Shown here: piece by piece, positions 52,272 to 62,089 of the stretch | How positions within the stretch are numbered: the first letter of the stretch is position 1 | How the letters are laid out: each line of letters opens with the position of its first letter | Assembly: GCA_015061725.1 (NCBI GenBank) | Contig: SUVX01000005.1 | Location: 1 to 64,000, forward strand | Direction of reading: 5' to 3' | DNA from: Lentisphaerota bacterium | GTDB taxonomy: Bacteria; Verrucomicrobiota; Lentisphaeria; Victivallales; Victivallaceae | Length of the DNA: 64,000 bases | The notes under the pieces: model-generated | The model's database searches: none | The model's input: the letters and a program-made list of their open reading frames with translations, nothing else | What the model was told of the DNA's origin: nothing | Program-made: the position numbers and the translations under genes

Positions 52272-54350
52272 TTATGCCAGAGGTCCGAAAATGTTGCCGT
52301 ATTTCTTTTCGTTGAGAGCTTCAACGTAGGCACTGATCTTGGTCTCTGTACTGCAGGGATCGATCGTGGTGTCAACGCAGTCGCCGTCAAGCATCAGCAG
52401 AGGCACGCCCGCCTTGTTGAGCTCTTCGCGCAGATGTTTGGCAAAGGAGCTGTCAGACATGGAGCAGCGGCCGAAACCGTGGTTGTAAAGGATACAGCCG
52501 TTGATGTTCATTTTGCGGCTCTCTTCAACGATGGAACGGACACGCAGCGCAGGATCGAGGAATCCCGTCGTCAGCAGTTTCTTTGCCAGACTGCGGTAGG
52601 GATCATCGGGGTTGAGATCGTCCCAGCCGACGAAGTTCACCTCTTCAAAGACGATGGGCGCGCGGCACTGGATCTCAATGTAGTCCAGCAGAGAGCTGTC
52701 GTAGAAGGGCGGCAGGTGCAGCCAGAGCAGACGGTGCGTGCTGTTGATATCCACTTTTCCTTCCAGTCCGTCACGGATTTCAAGCAGTTCTTCGTAAAGT
52801 TTTTTCTGGATTTCAGCCAGTTCTTTGCGTCCCCAGAGCTGGCTGAAGATGTTGGCAAAGTAAATCGCCTGTCCGCCGCGGATGAGCGGGGCTGAAGTGT
52901 AACGCAGCTCGTTGCAGAGAACGGAATATTTCCGCGCTTCGTTGGAGTAGACACAGGCTTCAGCAAGTTTGCCCATATCCATTTTAAGTCCGGTGGCTTT
53001 TTCAAGAGCGTGGACGCTTCCGGCAAGGGCATCTGCCAGATGTTCAACGTTGCTTTCGCTCAAGCCGCCCTCAGCCGGGGTGTGCAAAGAGATGTACTGG
53101 TTTTCAATACCGTAACTGCGGGCAAGATCGCGGAAGATGCGTTCTCCCTGCTGACAGGGCTGACTGGTTGAAATGACCGCCTTGGGCTGGGGCAGTTTGA
53201 CACCCTCAAGAACACGCAGGAATGAACAGGTTTCAGCTGAGAATCCCTTGCACGCCGCCTGATCAAAGGCGCTGCGGACTTTTTTCTGACTGCGCGCCAT
53301 CAGTGCGGCGTAGGTTTCAAGAGTCAGAGAACGCACACCGAGCGCATTGAGTACTTCGCTGGGGAAGAAGAGATTGCGCCAGACCAGACTCTTGTCACTG
53401 CCGCCGAGGAAATCGGCACGGGTGGCTTTGGCACGGAGTCCGACGGATTCAAGTTTTCTTTCAGCGGGGGGGAGACCCGCTTCGATGTCGAGTTTGCCTT
53501 TGAGTGCGGAGAACTGACGGGCAAGGCAGGCGGCACCGAGGGCACCCATGACACCGTTGAATTCCGGCGTGATGATGTTGTTTCCGGTGATCTGCCGCAG
53601 GTAATAGGCAACGGCGCGGTTATAGGCAACACCGCCCTGGAAGATGATATCTCCTTTATAATCAAGGAAAAGCTGTCCGACGCCGGACATGATGGTGCGG
53701 GCCTGAGCGCGGCAGGCACCGCCGATGATATCGCCCAGCGGGAAACGGTTTTTGAACTTATTGATACTGGTGGCAGATAGAACCGCGCAGACTGAAGAAA
53801 ATTCCAGAGTGCTGTCGTAGTTTGCTTTATCAGCCATGTGTTCAACGGGAACGCCGAGTTTTCCGGCAACGCTATCAAGGAATGCTCCGGTACCGGCGGC
53901 GCAGATGCCGCTCATCTTGTAGTTCCAGATTTCCATATCTTCGTTGAAGACCATTGCTTTGCTGTCCTGACCGCCGACGTCAAGAATCGCCTTGCAGTTG
54001 GGGTAGAAGTGCTTTGCACCGGCGACATGGGCTGTGACTTCACTGACTTTGAAGTCGTAGGGCAGAAAATCAGAGGTGTCGGCAACGATCTGACTTCCGG
54101 TGACGACTGTGCAGCTGATATCCTCAATTCCTCTGATACCGGAATCGGCAAGGAATTTGTCAACAGTCTGGCGGAGCTGTCCGAAGTTGCAGGCACCGCA
54201 GCGGGAACAGACGCCGGAGCAGCGGACTCTGCCGGTATCGACAGGACGGGTGCGCTGATACAAAGTCTGACGGACTTTTCCGTTTTCGTTGATAAGAGCC
54301 GCTTTGAAGGTTGTTGAACCTATATCAATTCCCAGATAGAGTTTTTCCAT
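52272..54350 (-). CDS. 2-hydroxyacyl-CoA dehydratase activator (BadF/BcrA/HgdC-type ATPase) fused to HgdB-like domain
   Basis: LGIDIGSTTFKAALI..DVGGQDSKAM..CAAGTGAFLDSVAGKLGVPVE..GGVAYNRAVAYYL; C-terminal GFGRCSMSDSSFAKHLREELNKAGVPLLMLDGDCVD. Confidence 0.87.
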   Translation of the reverse strand: MEKLYLGIDIGSTTFKAALINENGKVRQTLYQRTRPVDTGRVRCSGVCSRCGACNFGQLRQTVDKFLADSGIRGIEDISCTVVTGSQIVADTSDFLPYDFKVSEVTAHVAGAKHFYPNCKAILDVGGQDSKAMVFNEDMEIWNYKMSGICAAGTGAFLDSVAGKLGVPVEHMADKANYDSTLEFSSVCAVLSATSINKFKNRFPLGDIIGGACRAQARTIMSGVGQLFLDYKGDIIFQGGVAYNRAVAYYLRQITGNNIITPEFNGVMGALGAACLARQFSALKGKLDIEAGLPPAERKLESVGLRAKATRADFLGGSDKSLVWRNLFFPSEVLNALGVRSLTLETYAALMARSQKKVRSAFDQAACKGFSAETCSFLRVLEGVKLPQPKAVISTSQPCQQGERIFRDLARSYGIENQYISLHTPAEGGLSESNVEHLADALAGSVHALEKATGLKMDMGKLAEACVYSNEARKYSVLCNELRYTSAPLIRGGQAIYFANIFSQLWGRKELAEIQKKLYEELLEIRDGLEGKVDINSTHRLLWLHLPPFYDSSLLDYIEIQCRAPIVFEEVNFVGWDDLNPDDPYRSLAKKLLTTGFLDPALRVRSIVEESRKMNINGCILYNHGFGRCSMSDSSFAKHLREELNKAGVPLLMLDGDCVDTTIDPCSTETKISAYVEALNEKKYGNIFGPLA

Positions 54351-54420
54351 GATATTTTCCGTTTTATGTTCCGGACATAAATCTGTGCCCGGAAAGTTAT
54401 AAGATATAATTATTCGCCAT

Positions 54421-54449
54421 AATATACTCCGGATATGCTTTTTTTGCAA
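54421..54449 (-). promoter_or_regulatory. Sigma70-type promoter for the activator/HgdB fusion gene
   Basis: Minus strand TTGCAA - 17 bp - TATATT. Confidence 0.6.
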
Positions 54450-54513
54450 GAAAAATTTTCAATTACGGTCTTTTTAGACCTTTGTCCCCCCGGTGTATTA
54501 TATTTTTTTCTTA

Positions 54514-57258
54514 TCATTTCATTTGCGCCGCCAGATTCCGGTATTGCTTGAACAGCAGCACCCAGAACTGGTTCGGACAGTATTTTGCAACGACAGGATC
54601 AAAATGTCTTGTTAACAAATTATAATAGAAAGCTCCGCCCGTGAGATTGGTGTTTTTGTGCAGATAATTTTCTATTGATCTTCTTGCTTTGGCGGAACTT
54701 GGCACATAAAGTCCCTTTTCCCCTCCGGTTGTGCGGTAGGCGATTTTGCCGTCTGCCGTAATTCCGGTGAGACGGACGAGTGTGTTGGTTCCGTTGACAG
54801 GAATCATCAGAAGTCCGCGCGCAGTGATCTTTTTGCTGTCGCTGATAAACGTTTTGTAAGCTGCAAAAGCGGAGGGAGCAAGGCGTTTGACCGTTTCAAA
54901 GATTTTTATCTCAGCGCGTTCAGCAATCGTGTCGCAGACGGTCGGGACAACGTGGTTTTTCGCCGCCTGCAACGCATTCTCAAAAGCTGTGTCATCGCCG
55001 CTTTCTGCGGAGCTTACCAATGCTTTTGCCAGGTTGAGGTTGAGCATGTCAAGTTCCGCTTTCAGTTTGGTGAAACGGATTTTGATTTCAGCCAGACGTT
55101 TCTTTTGATCACGGTCAAATTCGGCATTCTGCTGTTTGAGAGCCTGTTCGCGGCGGGCATCTTCTTCTTTCTGCTTCTGCAGACGTGCCGCCTCTTTTTC
55201 CAGAGCCGCACGGCGTGCTTCTGCCGCTTTTTCATACTTGGCACGGGCGGCTTCACGGGCGGGAACAAAACGCAGATTTTCATCTGCCGTGGAGTAAAGT
55301 GCCCAGGTCCGGATAAGTTCATTGAGTTCTTCCGGAGTCTGATGCGGACCTATTTTGCGGAAAATTTCATCTGCCTGAACCAGTAGTTTTTCACGCTTTG
55401 CGGGGGCTGTGTTGCGGAATTGGCTTTGAAGTTTTTCCAGAGCTGCAAGATACTCCGGTCTGGTTTTGGGTTTTTCTGGTTCTTTGGGTTTTTCAGGTTC
55501 CTGAGGCTTTTTTGCTTCTTCAGCGGCTGCAGCAGCGGGCGCATCGGGTTTCTGACCGATCAAGGCGAGGGCTTTTTCTCCCCAGGGTTTGAGTTTTGCC
55601 GGAAGTTTGTCTTTTTTGGCGGCAAAATAGAAGCCGCCTGCAGCACCGCCGAGAATCAGCAGTACAATCAGCAGATTGATGACGATTTTGACGGATTTGG
55701 ACAGAGGTTTCTTTTCAGAAGGTTCTTTTTGTTTGCGGGTCTTCTTTTTGCCTTCTTCCTGATTTTCCCCTTCTCCGGCATTTTCGCCGTTTTCATTTTC
55801 TTCTTTTTTCTTGCGCCGTTTGGTCTCCGGAGCAAGCGTTATTTCATCATCTTCGGGCGCAGACGTTTCTGCCGGAGTTTCTGCCGGAGTTTCTGCCGGA
55901 GTTTCTGCCGGAACTGCAGCGGGCGTTTCCACAGGCGTTACTGCCGGAGTTGTTTCTTCAGGAGCAGTTTGCGGTGTCTCTTCAACAGGGGGAGTCTGTT
56001 CCGGTTCTGCCGGTTGCGGTTTTTCAACGACGGGGGCGGGTTTAGCCAATGCCTGTTTTGCTCCCGGGACAGCGGGTTTGCCCAATGCGGGTTTTGCTCC
56101 CGGAACAGCAGGTTTGCCCAATGCCGGTTTTGCTCCGGGAAGTCCGGGTTTGCCCAATGCGGGCTTTGCTCCCGGGACAGCGGGTTTGCCCAAAGCCGGT
56201 TTTACGCCGGGAAGCCCCGGTTTACCCAATGCGGGTTTTCCCAACGTTGGCATTCCCGGTTTTTTCAGTCCGGGCGCAGCAATTCCCGGACGTTTCAGAC
56301 CGGGGCGTCCCCCCTGCGGTGCATTGAGAAATTCTTTCAAATCCGCAATCAACTCTGAGGGCAGCTGATAACGTTCTTCGATATTTCTTGCCATCATCTT
56401 TACAATAATGGCGTTCAGAGCATCGGGCAGGGCGGGGTTGACTTCTTTGGGTGGAGTCAGATTGCCCGCGACGTGCATTTTTGTAATTTCTTCAGCCGTG
56501 TCGGCAACGTAAGGGAACTGACCCGTGACAAACTGGTAAAATGTTGCACCCAGACTGTAAATATCACTGCGGACATCTGTGGGAACGCCGGTCAACTGTT
56601 CCGGACTGATGTATTGCGGCGTTCCCAGAACTTCATCGGCATCGGCATCAAAATCATCTCCTGTTGAGGCGGAGTGTGCCAGTCCCAGGTCGGCAAGTTT
56701 GGCGAAGCCGTTTGAGTCCAGCATGATGTTATCGGGTTTGATATCCTGATGGACAAGTTTCTGTTCTCTCCAGGCGACATCCAGTGCGCTTGCAACTTCG
56801 CTGATGACTTTTGCCGCCAGAGTGAAATCCAGAATGTTCTCGCGCTTGAGGATTTGTTTGAAAGTTTCTCCGCGGATAAGTTCCATTGCAAAATAATACA
56901 CCCCGTCTTCTTCGCCGACGGCATACGCCTGAACGATGTTGGGATGAGTGATCTTTGCAGCGGCGCGCGCTTCGCGGAAAAGTCCCTCCACATATTCTCT
57001 GTTGTTGGTGAAACGCTCCTGAAGAACTTTGAGTGCCACGGGGCGGTCAAGTGAGAGCTGTCGGGCAATGTAGACTTCTCCCATACCGCCCTGACTTAAT
57101 GATTGTTCAATGAGAAAATCTCCGAGAACGACACCGGGCGCAGCCTTTTTTTCCGGAACAGAAACAGCTGCTCCGCATTTCGGACAAGGCGTTTGGGCAA
57201 CACCTTCTGCCGGTTCTATGGGAAATACTGTTTGGCAAGCATTACAAAAAAGTTTCAT
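54514..57258 (-). CDS. Serine/threonine protein kinase with N-terminal zinc ribbon, Pro-rich repeat linker and TM segment
   Basis: CNACQTVFPIE..CPKCGAAVSVP; LSQGGMGEVYIARQLSLDRPVALKVL; HQDIKPDNIMLDSNGFAKLADLGLAHS; TM VKIVINLLIVLLILGGAAGGFYFA. Confidence 0.93.
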   Translation of the reverse strand: MKLFCNACQTVFPIEPAEGVAQTPCPKCGAAVSVPEKKAAPGVVLGDFLIEQSLSQGGMGEVYIARQLSLDRPVALKVLQERFTNNREYVEGLFREARAAAKITHPNIVQAYAVGEEDGVYYFAMELIRGETFKQILKRENILDFTLAAKVISEVASALDVAWREQKLVHQDIKPDNIMLDSNGFAKLADLGLAHSASTGDDFDADADEVLGTPQYISPEQLTGVPTDVRSDIYSLGATFYQFVTGQFPYVADTAEEITKMHVAGNLTPPKEVNPALPDALNAIIVKMMARNIEERYQLPSELIADLKEFLNAPQGGRPGLKRPGIAAPGLKKPGMPTLGKPALGKPGLPGVKPALGKPAVPGAKPALGKPGLPGAKPALGKPAVPGAKPALGKPAVPGAKQALAKPAPVVEKPQPAEPEQTPPVEETPQTAPEETTPAVTPVETPAAVPAETPAETPAETPAETSAPEDDEITLAPETKRRKKKEENENGENAGEGENQEEGKKKTRKQKEPSEKKPLSKSVKIVINLLIVLLILGGAAGGFYFAAKKDKLPAKLKPWGEKALALIGQKPDAPAAAAAEEAKKPQEPEKPKEPEKPKTRPEYLAALEKLQSQFRNTAPAKREKLLVQADEIFRKIGPHQTPEELNELIRTWALYSTADENLRFVPAREAARAKYEKAAEARRAALEKEAARLQKQKEEDARREQALKQQNAEFDRDQKKRLAEIKIRFTKLKAELDMLNLNLAKALVSSAESGDDTAFENALQAAKNHVVPTVCDTIAERAEIKIFETVKRLAPSAFAAYKTFISDSKKITARGLLMIPVNGTNTLVRLTGITADGKIAYRTTGGEKGLYVPSSAKARRSIENYLHKNTNLTGGAFYYNLLTRHFDPVVAKYCPNQFWVLLFKQYRNLAAQMK
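55862..56245 (-). repeat. Low-complexity coding repeats in kinase linker: 36-bp GKPAVPGAKPAL units (56041-56245) and 12-bp ETPA units (55868-55918)
   Basis: Tandem units read directly from the sequence. Confidence 0.9.
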
Positions 57259-57275
57259 TATTTTTCATCCTGTGT

Positions 57276-58226
57276 TCAGAAAAAATACCGGATGATGGCA
57301 TTTTTCCTCAGTCGCTGTGTATAATTCTTTCTGCTTTGGCGGCGCTGTTCTTTTTCAAGCTGCTCTCTGATTTCCGGCAGACTTTCTTTGAAACTCTTCT
57401 GCTGCAAAGACGTGCAGGACAGCACCTTTAAAAACACCGTTCCCTCGGGTGTTGCGATGGGACCGTAAACCTTTTCAATTTCCGGCGATTTCAGTACCCG
57501 GGCGAACTCCGGACGGAGCAGGTCGGAACGGATTTTTCCGAGTTTGCCGCCTTCTTCTTTCCCCGGTCCGGAAGAATACTGCGCCGCAAGTGCCGCAAAA
57601 CGTGACGGGTTTTTATTCAATTCCCCGGCGATATACTGACTCCGGGAACTGTTGGACTTATCCAGCAGGATCATTGCCAGCTCCACGCTGCTGTTGTCTT
57701 TGGCGGCTTTCTGATTTTTCAGATAGAGGGCATACATTTTTTCAGGCGTAACCGATTTGACCGTCAGATATTCCCGGTGGAGCATGAATTGAACGATCAT
57801 GGATTCTCTGATGTTCTTTTTGACATCTTCGATATCTGTTCCCTGCCGCCTGAGTGTATCCCTGAATTCTGCACGGGAACGCAGCCCTGATTTTTCCGCC
57901 ATATCATCCAGCGCACTTTCTATATCTTTGTCTGAAAGTTCAAAGCTTTTTCCGGCATAATCCTCAAGGATGAGTTTGCGGTCTATCAGTTCATCCGTGG
58001 CACGGCGGCGGATTTCCAGTATGCGTTTCTGCAATTCCTCTCCGACGCAGGAGCTGAATACACGGAACTCCTCTGCGCGGGTCAGAGGCAGTACATCCTG
58101 TAAACTTATGGGTGTGCCGTTGACCGATGCCAGAATGGAATTCATTTCATTCTGCGGGGCGGCGGCACAGACAATGCCTGTTATCAGCAGCAGTATTGCA
58201 ACATATTTTTTGAAAATTTTTGACAT
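57276..58226 (-). CDS. SurA-like periplasmic peptidylprolyl isomerase
   Basis: N-terminal signal; NEMNSILASVNGTPISLQDVLPL; parvulin-like ALAAQYSSGPGKEEGGKLGKIRSDLLRPEFARVL. Confidence 0.82.
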   Translation of the reverse strand: MSKIFKKYVAILLLITGIVCAAAPQNEMNSILASVNGTPISLQDVLPLTRAEEFRVFSSCVGEELQKRILEIRRRATDELIDRKLILEDYAGKSFELSDKDIESALDDMAEKSGLRSRAEFRDTLRRQGTDIEDVKKNIRESMIVQFMLHREYLTVKSVTPEKMYALYLKNQKAAKDNSSVELAMILLDKSNSSRSQYIAGELNKNPSRFAALAAQYSSGPGKEEGGKLGKIRSDLLRPEFARVLKSPEIEKVYGPIATPEGTVFLKVLSCTSLQQKSFKESLPEIREQLEKEQRRQSRKNYTQRLRKNAIIRYFF

Positions 58227-58357
58227 CGGCAGTTCTATCCGTTTTCATCCTTATGGTATTCAAGATAATATAAACTGCAAAGTCTGTAAATGCAAACAGA
58301 CTGTTTCATGATATTTTGTTTTCTTATGTCTTGATTGCGGAAATGTAATAAAAATGC

Positions 58358-58386
58358 TTGCATTTTATGTTGAGAGCGTGTATCTT
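58358..58386 (+). promoter_or_regulatory. Putative promoter for DUF2062/CDF genes
   Basis: TTGCAT - 17 bp - TATCTT. Confidence 0.5.
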
Positions 58387-58431
58387 TTCAAAAAGTAAAA
58401 ACGCAGGATAATGCAAATTGAAGGGATTTTT

Positions 58432-58923
58432 ATGAGCCGGATTTATTTTAAACGCAAAATGCTGCAGCTGTATGCGAAAATCGTAAGAGAAAAGGCCTCT
58501 CCGGAGTATATCGCAAGAGGTTGGGCAATCGGTATGTTTTACGGTTGTCTGATCCCGTTCGGATTTCAGCTTCTGTGTTCCATCCCGACGGCTTTCATTC
58601 TGAAAGGGAGTAAAATCGGTGCGACCATCGGAACACTCATCACCAATCATTTTTCGGTTTTCATCATTTATCCCGTTCAGTGTTATGTCGGACTTCTGCT
58701 GATGGGGAAGACCCGTTCCATGGCGGAACTCAAAGAAATCATGACCGGGGTTATTCATGCTTCCAGTTACGAGGCTCTGTTGAGCATCGGAACTGAACTG
58801 GTTGCCGCATTTTTTATCGGCGGAGCGATTTTGACGGCTGTTATGACTCCGGTTACTTACTTCTTTGTCAAATCTCTTGTTGTGAAATACAGAGCAAAAC
58901 GGATAAAACAGGCGGAGAAATAA
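58432..58923 (+). CDS. DUF2062 domain membrane protein
   Basis: SPEYIARGWAIGMFYGCLIPFGFQLLCSIPTAFILKGSKIGATIGTLITNHFSVFIIYP. Confidence 0.82.
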   Translation: MSRIYFKRKMLQLYAKIVREKASPEYIARGWAIGMFYGCLIPFGFQLLCSIPTAFILKGSKIGATIGTLITNHFSVFIIYPVQCYVGLLLMGKTRSMAELKEIMTGVIHASSYEALLSIGTELVAAFFIGGAILTAVMTPVTYFFVKSLVVKYRAKRIKQAEK

Positions 58924-58924
58924 G

Positions 58925-60094
58925 ATGTTTTTTGATTGGCCGTTGCGGATTTGTGCGGCGAAAAACGGTGGACAGGATGCCGCCGGATTGCGCCGTTCGT
59001 GGGGGATTTGTGCCGGTTGGACCGGTGTTTTTGTCAACGCTTTTCTGGCAATTTTGAAGTTTTCCGTTGCCGTCTACACCGGCAGTGTGGCGATTGCCGT
59101 TGATGCCGTCAACAATCTTTCGGATGCCGGTTCCGGCGTGGTGACGGCAATCGGATTCAAAATTGCAGGTATGCCCGCCGATGATGAACATCCGTTCGGA
59201 CACGGCAGAGTGGAGTATATCGCAGGCTTGATCGTTGCGGTGATCGTGATTGCCGTCGGACTCAACTTTTTGAAGGAATCCGTTGTCAAAATTTTCAATC
59301 CCTCTGAAGTGCGTATGGATTGGATTGCAGGGGGATTTCTGCTGCTTGCCATTTTCTGCAAGTTCTGGCTGTTCGGATTTTTCAGAACAGTCGGAGAAAA
59401 AACTTTGTCTCCGGCGATCAAGGCGGCGGCTCTTGACAGTTTGAGTGATCTTGGTGTAACCTCTCTTGTGCTGATTTCCATGTTTGCCGGAAAGTTCACC
59501 TCTTTTCCCGTTGACGGTGTTGCCGGATGTCTGGTCGCTGTCTGTGTGATTATTGCCGGTATCAAAGTTCTGCGTGAAATCGCCGATCCGCTGATCGGTA
59601 TCCGTCCGGATCAGAGTGTTGTTCAGGAGTTGACCCGCCGCCTGCTGGCCTGTCCGGGAATCTGCGGTGTGCATGACTGCATCATCCATAATTACGGACC
59701 GGGATTGTCTTTTGCCACCGCGCACGCTGAAGTTGATGCCAGAAGCGATGTGATTTCTGTTCACGATATGCTTGAAAACGCAGAAGTTGAAGTCGCTAAA
59801 AGTATGTCTATGGTGCTGGTTCTGCACTGTGACCCTTTTAACGTGGATGATCCGACGGTCATTTCCTGGCGCCGCCGTCTTGAAAATGCCGTGTCCCGGA
59901 TTGATGACCGTTACAAAATCTATGATTTCCGTTTTACAGTTGAGGGAGACGTTCCTGTTATCCGCTTCCATTTGCTTGTCAGCCGCAATGATATGGCAAA
60001 GCAGGATGAAATCACCCGTCAGCTTGAAAAGGTTTTGCACCGGGTCGATTCCCGTGCGGTTCTGGAAATCAATTTTATCAACGCTTACGTCTGA
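58925..60094 (+). CDS. Cation diffusion facilitator family transporter
   Basis: GSVAIAVDAVNNLSDAGSGVVTAIGFKIAGMPADDEHPFGHGRVEYIAGL. Confidence 0.95.
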   Translation: MFFDWPLRICAAKNGGQDAAGLRRSWGICAGWTGVFVNAFLAILKFSVAVYTGSVAIAVDAVNNLSDAGSGVVTAIGFKIAGMPADDEHPFGHGRVEYIAGLIVAVIVIAVGLNFLKESVVKIFNPSEVRMDWIAGGFLLLAIFCKFWLFGFFRTVGEKTLSPAIKAAALDSLSDLGVTSLVLISMFAGKFTSFPVDGVAGCLVAVCVIIAGIKVLREIADPLIGIRPDQSVVQELTRRLLACPGICGVHDCIIHNYGPGLSFATAHAEVDARSDVISVHDMLENAEVEVAKSMSMVLVLHCDPFNVDDPTVISWRRRLENAVSRIDDRYKIYDFRFTVEGDVPVIRFHLLVSRNDMAKQDEITRQLEKVLHRVDSRAVLEINFINAYV

Positions 60095-60100
60095 CGGCTG

Positions 60101-60460
60101 TTACTGCTGTTTTTGCCGGACGTAGAACACGTTGTTTTCAGGATCTCTGCCCTTGTAATAGCGCGATGTTCCGAAAGTGATGGCGTCGAAGAGTCCCGGA
60201 AAACCGGAGTCCTGCAGTTTTGTTGAGAGTGCTTCAATGTCCTCACATTCAAAACTCCATGAGGTGGCAGAAGAGGCATGTTCCAGAAAAGTTCCCTGAT
60301 TTTTTTCAAGTGTGAGATTCAGATTTTCCGCAAGAGAAAACTGAATGACAAAGGAACTGTCGATCCGCGGTTCACCCAGGTTGAGTATGTCGCGGTAGAA
60401 GATCCGGCAGTTGTCAAGATCGTTGACTTTTATGACGATACCGAACATTGAAGTATTCAT
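60101..60460 (-). CDS. VOC (glyoxalase/bleomycin resistance) family protein
   Basis: MFGIVIKVNDLDNCRIFYRDILNLGEPRID..FYVRQKQQ. Confidence 0.85.
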   Translation of the reverse strand: MNTSMFGIVIKVNDLDNCRIFYRDILNLGEPRIDSSFVIQFSLAENLNLTLEKNQGTFLEHASSATSWSFECEDIEALSTKLQDSGFPGLFDAITFGTSRYYKGRDPENNVFYVRQKQQ

Positions 60461-60631
60461 AGTTGTTAATCCTTTGAAAATCTTTCATACCAGAGGTTGA
60501 TTTATTCCCCCTGAGGTATTATTTTATAATAAAGTATTGCTTTTTTTATATTATAACGCGTTTTTCGGCATAAGGCAATCTCTTTTTGAGAAACTTTTGC
60601 AGGAAAACGGCAAAATTTGGGGAAATACAGA

Positions 60632-62074
60632 GTGAATACAACAAGTTATTGCAATCCGTTGACCGATCGCTATGCGGGGCGTTCGATGAGTTATGTCTGG
60701 TCGCCGCAGTATAAACACTCCACCTGGCGCAAGCTGTGGCTGACACTTGCCCGGTGCGAAAAAGAACTGGGGCTGCCGATTACTGACGCCCAGATTGCTG
60801 AACTTGAAGCCCATCAGCAGGACATCGACTTTGAGCGCGTTGCCGAGATTGAAAAAGGTCTGCGTCACGATGTGATGAGCCATATCCGCGCTCTGGCGGA
60901 ACTGGCTCCTGAAGCGGCACCGATCATTCATCTGGGCGCGACCAGCTGTTTTGTGACCGATAATACGGAACTTATCCAGATCCGTGAAGCGATGAAACTC
61001 CTCCGCGGAAAACTTCTGCGTCTGATTTCTCAGATTGCGGATTTTTGCGATGCGCGCAAAGATGTTCCCATGCTGGGATTCACCCATCTTCAGCCGGCGC
61101 AGCTGACGACTCTGGGCAAACGTTTCGCCCTCTATCTTCAGGACTTTGTTCTGGATTTTGAACGCCTTGACTGCGAAATCGCCGAACTGCCCTTCCGCAG
61201 TGTCAAGGGAACGACCGGAACTCAGGCAAGTTTCCTCGAACTTTTTGACGGAGACCATGCCAAGTGCCGCGAACTTGAAAAACGCGTCGCATCTGCAATG
61301 GGTTTTGACAATGTGATTTACCTTTCAGGACAGACTTACAGCCGTAAGATCGACTACTTTGTGCTGTCCATTCTTTCCGGACTTGCCCAGTCCGCCGCCA
61401 AGATGGCGACTGATATCCGTCTGCTCGCCAACATGAAAGAGGTTGAAGAGCCTTTCGGCGCCAAGCAGGTCGGTTCCAGTGCCATGGCATACAAGCGCAA
61501 TCCCATGCGCAGTGAGCGTGTCTGTTCTCTTGCCCGTTATGTGATGAATCTGCCCGGCAATGCGGCTTACACCGCCAGTACCCAGTGGTTTGAACGGACT
61601 CTTGATGACTCCGCCAACCGCCGTCTGGTTCTGCCCGAAGGATTCCTCGCCTGCGATGTGATTCTTTCCATTCTTCTGGATGTGACTTCCGGACTTCAGG
61701 TCTGGCCCAAAGTCATTGCCAAACACGTTGCCGCCGAACTGCCCTTCATGGCGACTGAAAACCTGCTCATGGCAGCGGTGAAAAAAGGCGGAAACCGTCA
61801 GGAACTGCATGAAGTCATCCGCAACCACAGTATGGCTGCCGGAAGAAGAGTCAAGGAAGAGGGACTTGAAAACGATCTTCTTGAACGTATCAAAAACGAT
61901 CCCGCTTTTGCCTCCATCCGTGAAGAGTTTGATTCTCTCATCAATCCGTCTGCATTTGTCGGAAGAGCGCCGCAGCAGGTGACTGATTACCTGAATGATG
62001 TTGTTCGTCCGTTGTTGAAAGAACGTGCCGCTGATCTTGCCGATGATGCAGACTGCGCTGCACTTAACGTTTAA
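60632..62074 (+). CDS. purB: Adenylosuccinate lyase
   Basis: NPLTDRYAGRSMSYVWSPQYKHSTWRKLWL..HLGATSCFVTDNTEL..GSSAMAYKRNPMRSERVCSLAR; GTG start at 60632 or TTG at 60617. Confidence 0.94.
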   Translation: MNTTSYCNPLTDRYAGRSMSYVWSPQYKHSTWRKLWLTLARCEKELGLPITDAQIAELEAHQQDIDFERVAEIEKGLRHDVMSHIRALAELAPEAAPIIHLGATSCFVTDNTELIQIREAMKLLRGKLLRLISQIADFCDARKDVPMLGFTHLQPAQLTTLGKRFALYLQDFVLDFERLDCEIAELPFRSVKGTTGTQASFLELFDGDHAKCRELEKRVASAMGFDNVIYLSGQTYSRKIDYFVLSILSGLAQSAAKMATDIRLLANMKEVEEPFGAKQVGSSAMAYKRNPMRSERVCSLARYVMNLPGNAAYTASTQWFERTLDDSANRRLVLPEGFLACDVILSILLDVTSGLQVWPKVIAKHVAAELPFMATENLLMAAVKKGGNRQELHEVIRNHSMAAGRRVKEEGLENDLLERIKNDPAFASIREEFDSLINPSAFVGRAPQQVTDYLNDVVRPLLKERAADLADDADCAALNV

Positions 62075-62089
62075 TTTGGAGATATGAAA

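Noticed and set aside
55420-56368. Plus-strand Phe/Cys-rich and Ser/Gly/Val-rich ORFs opposite the kinase linker
   Set aside because: Antisense translations of GKPAVPGAKPAL and ETPA repeats; no independent coding evidence.
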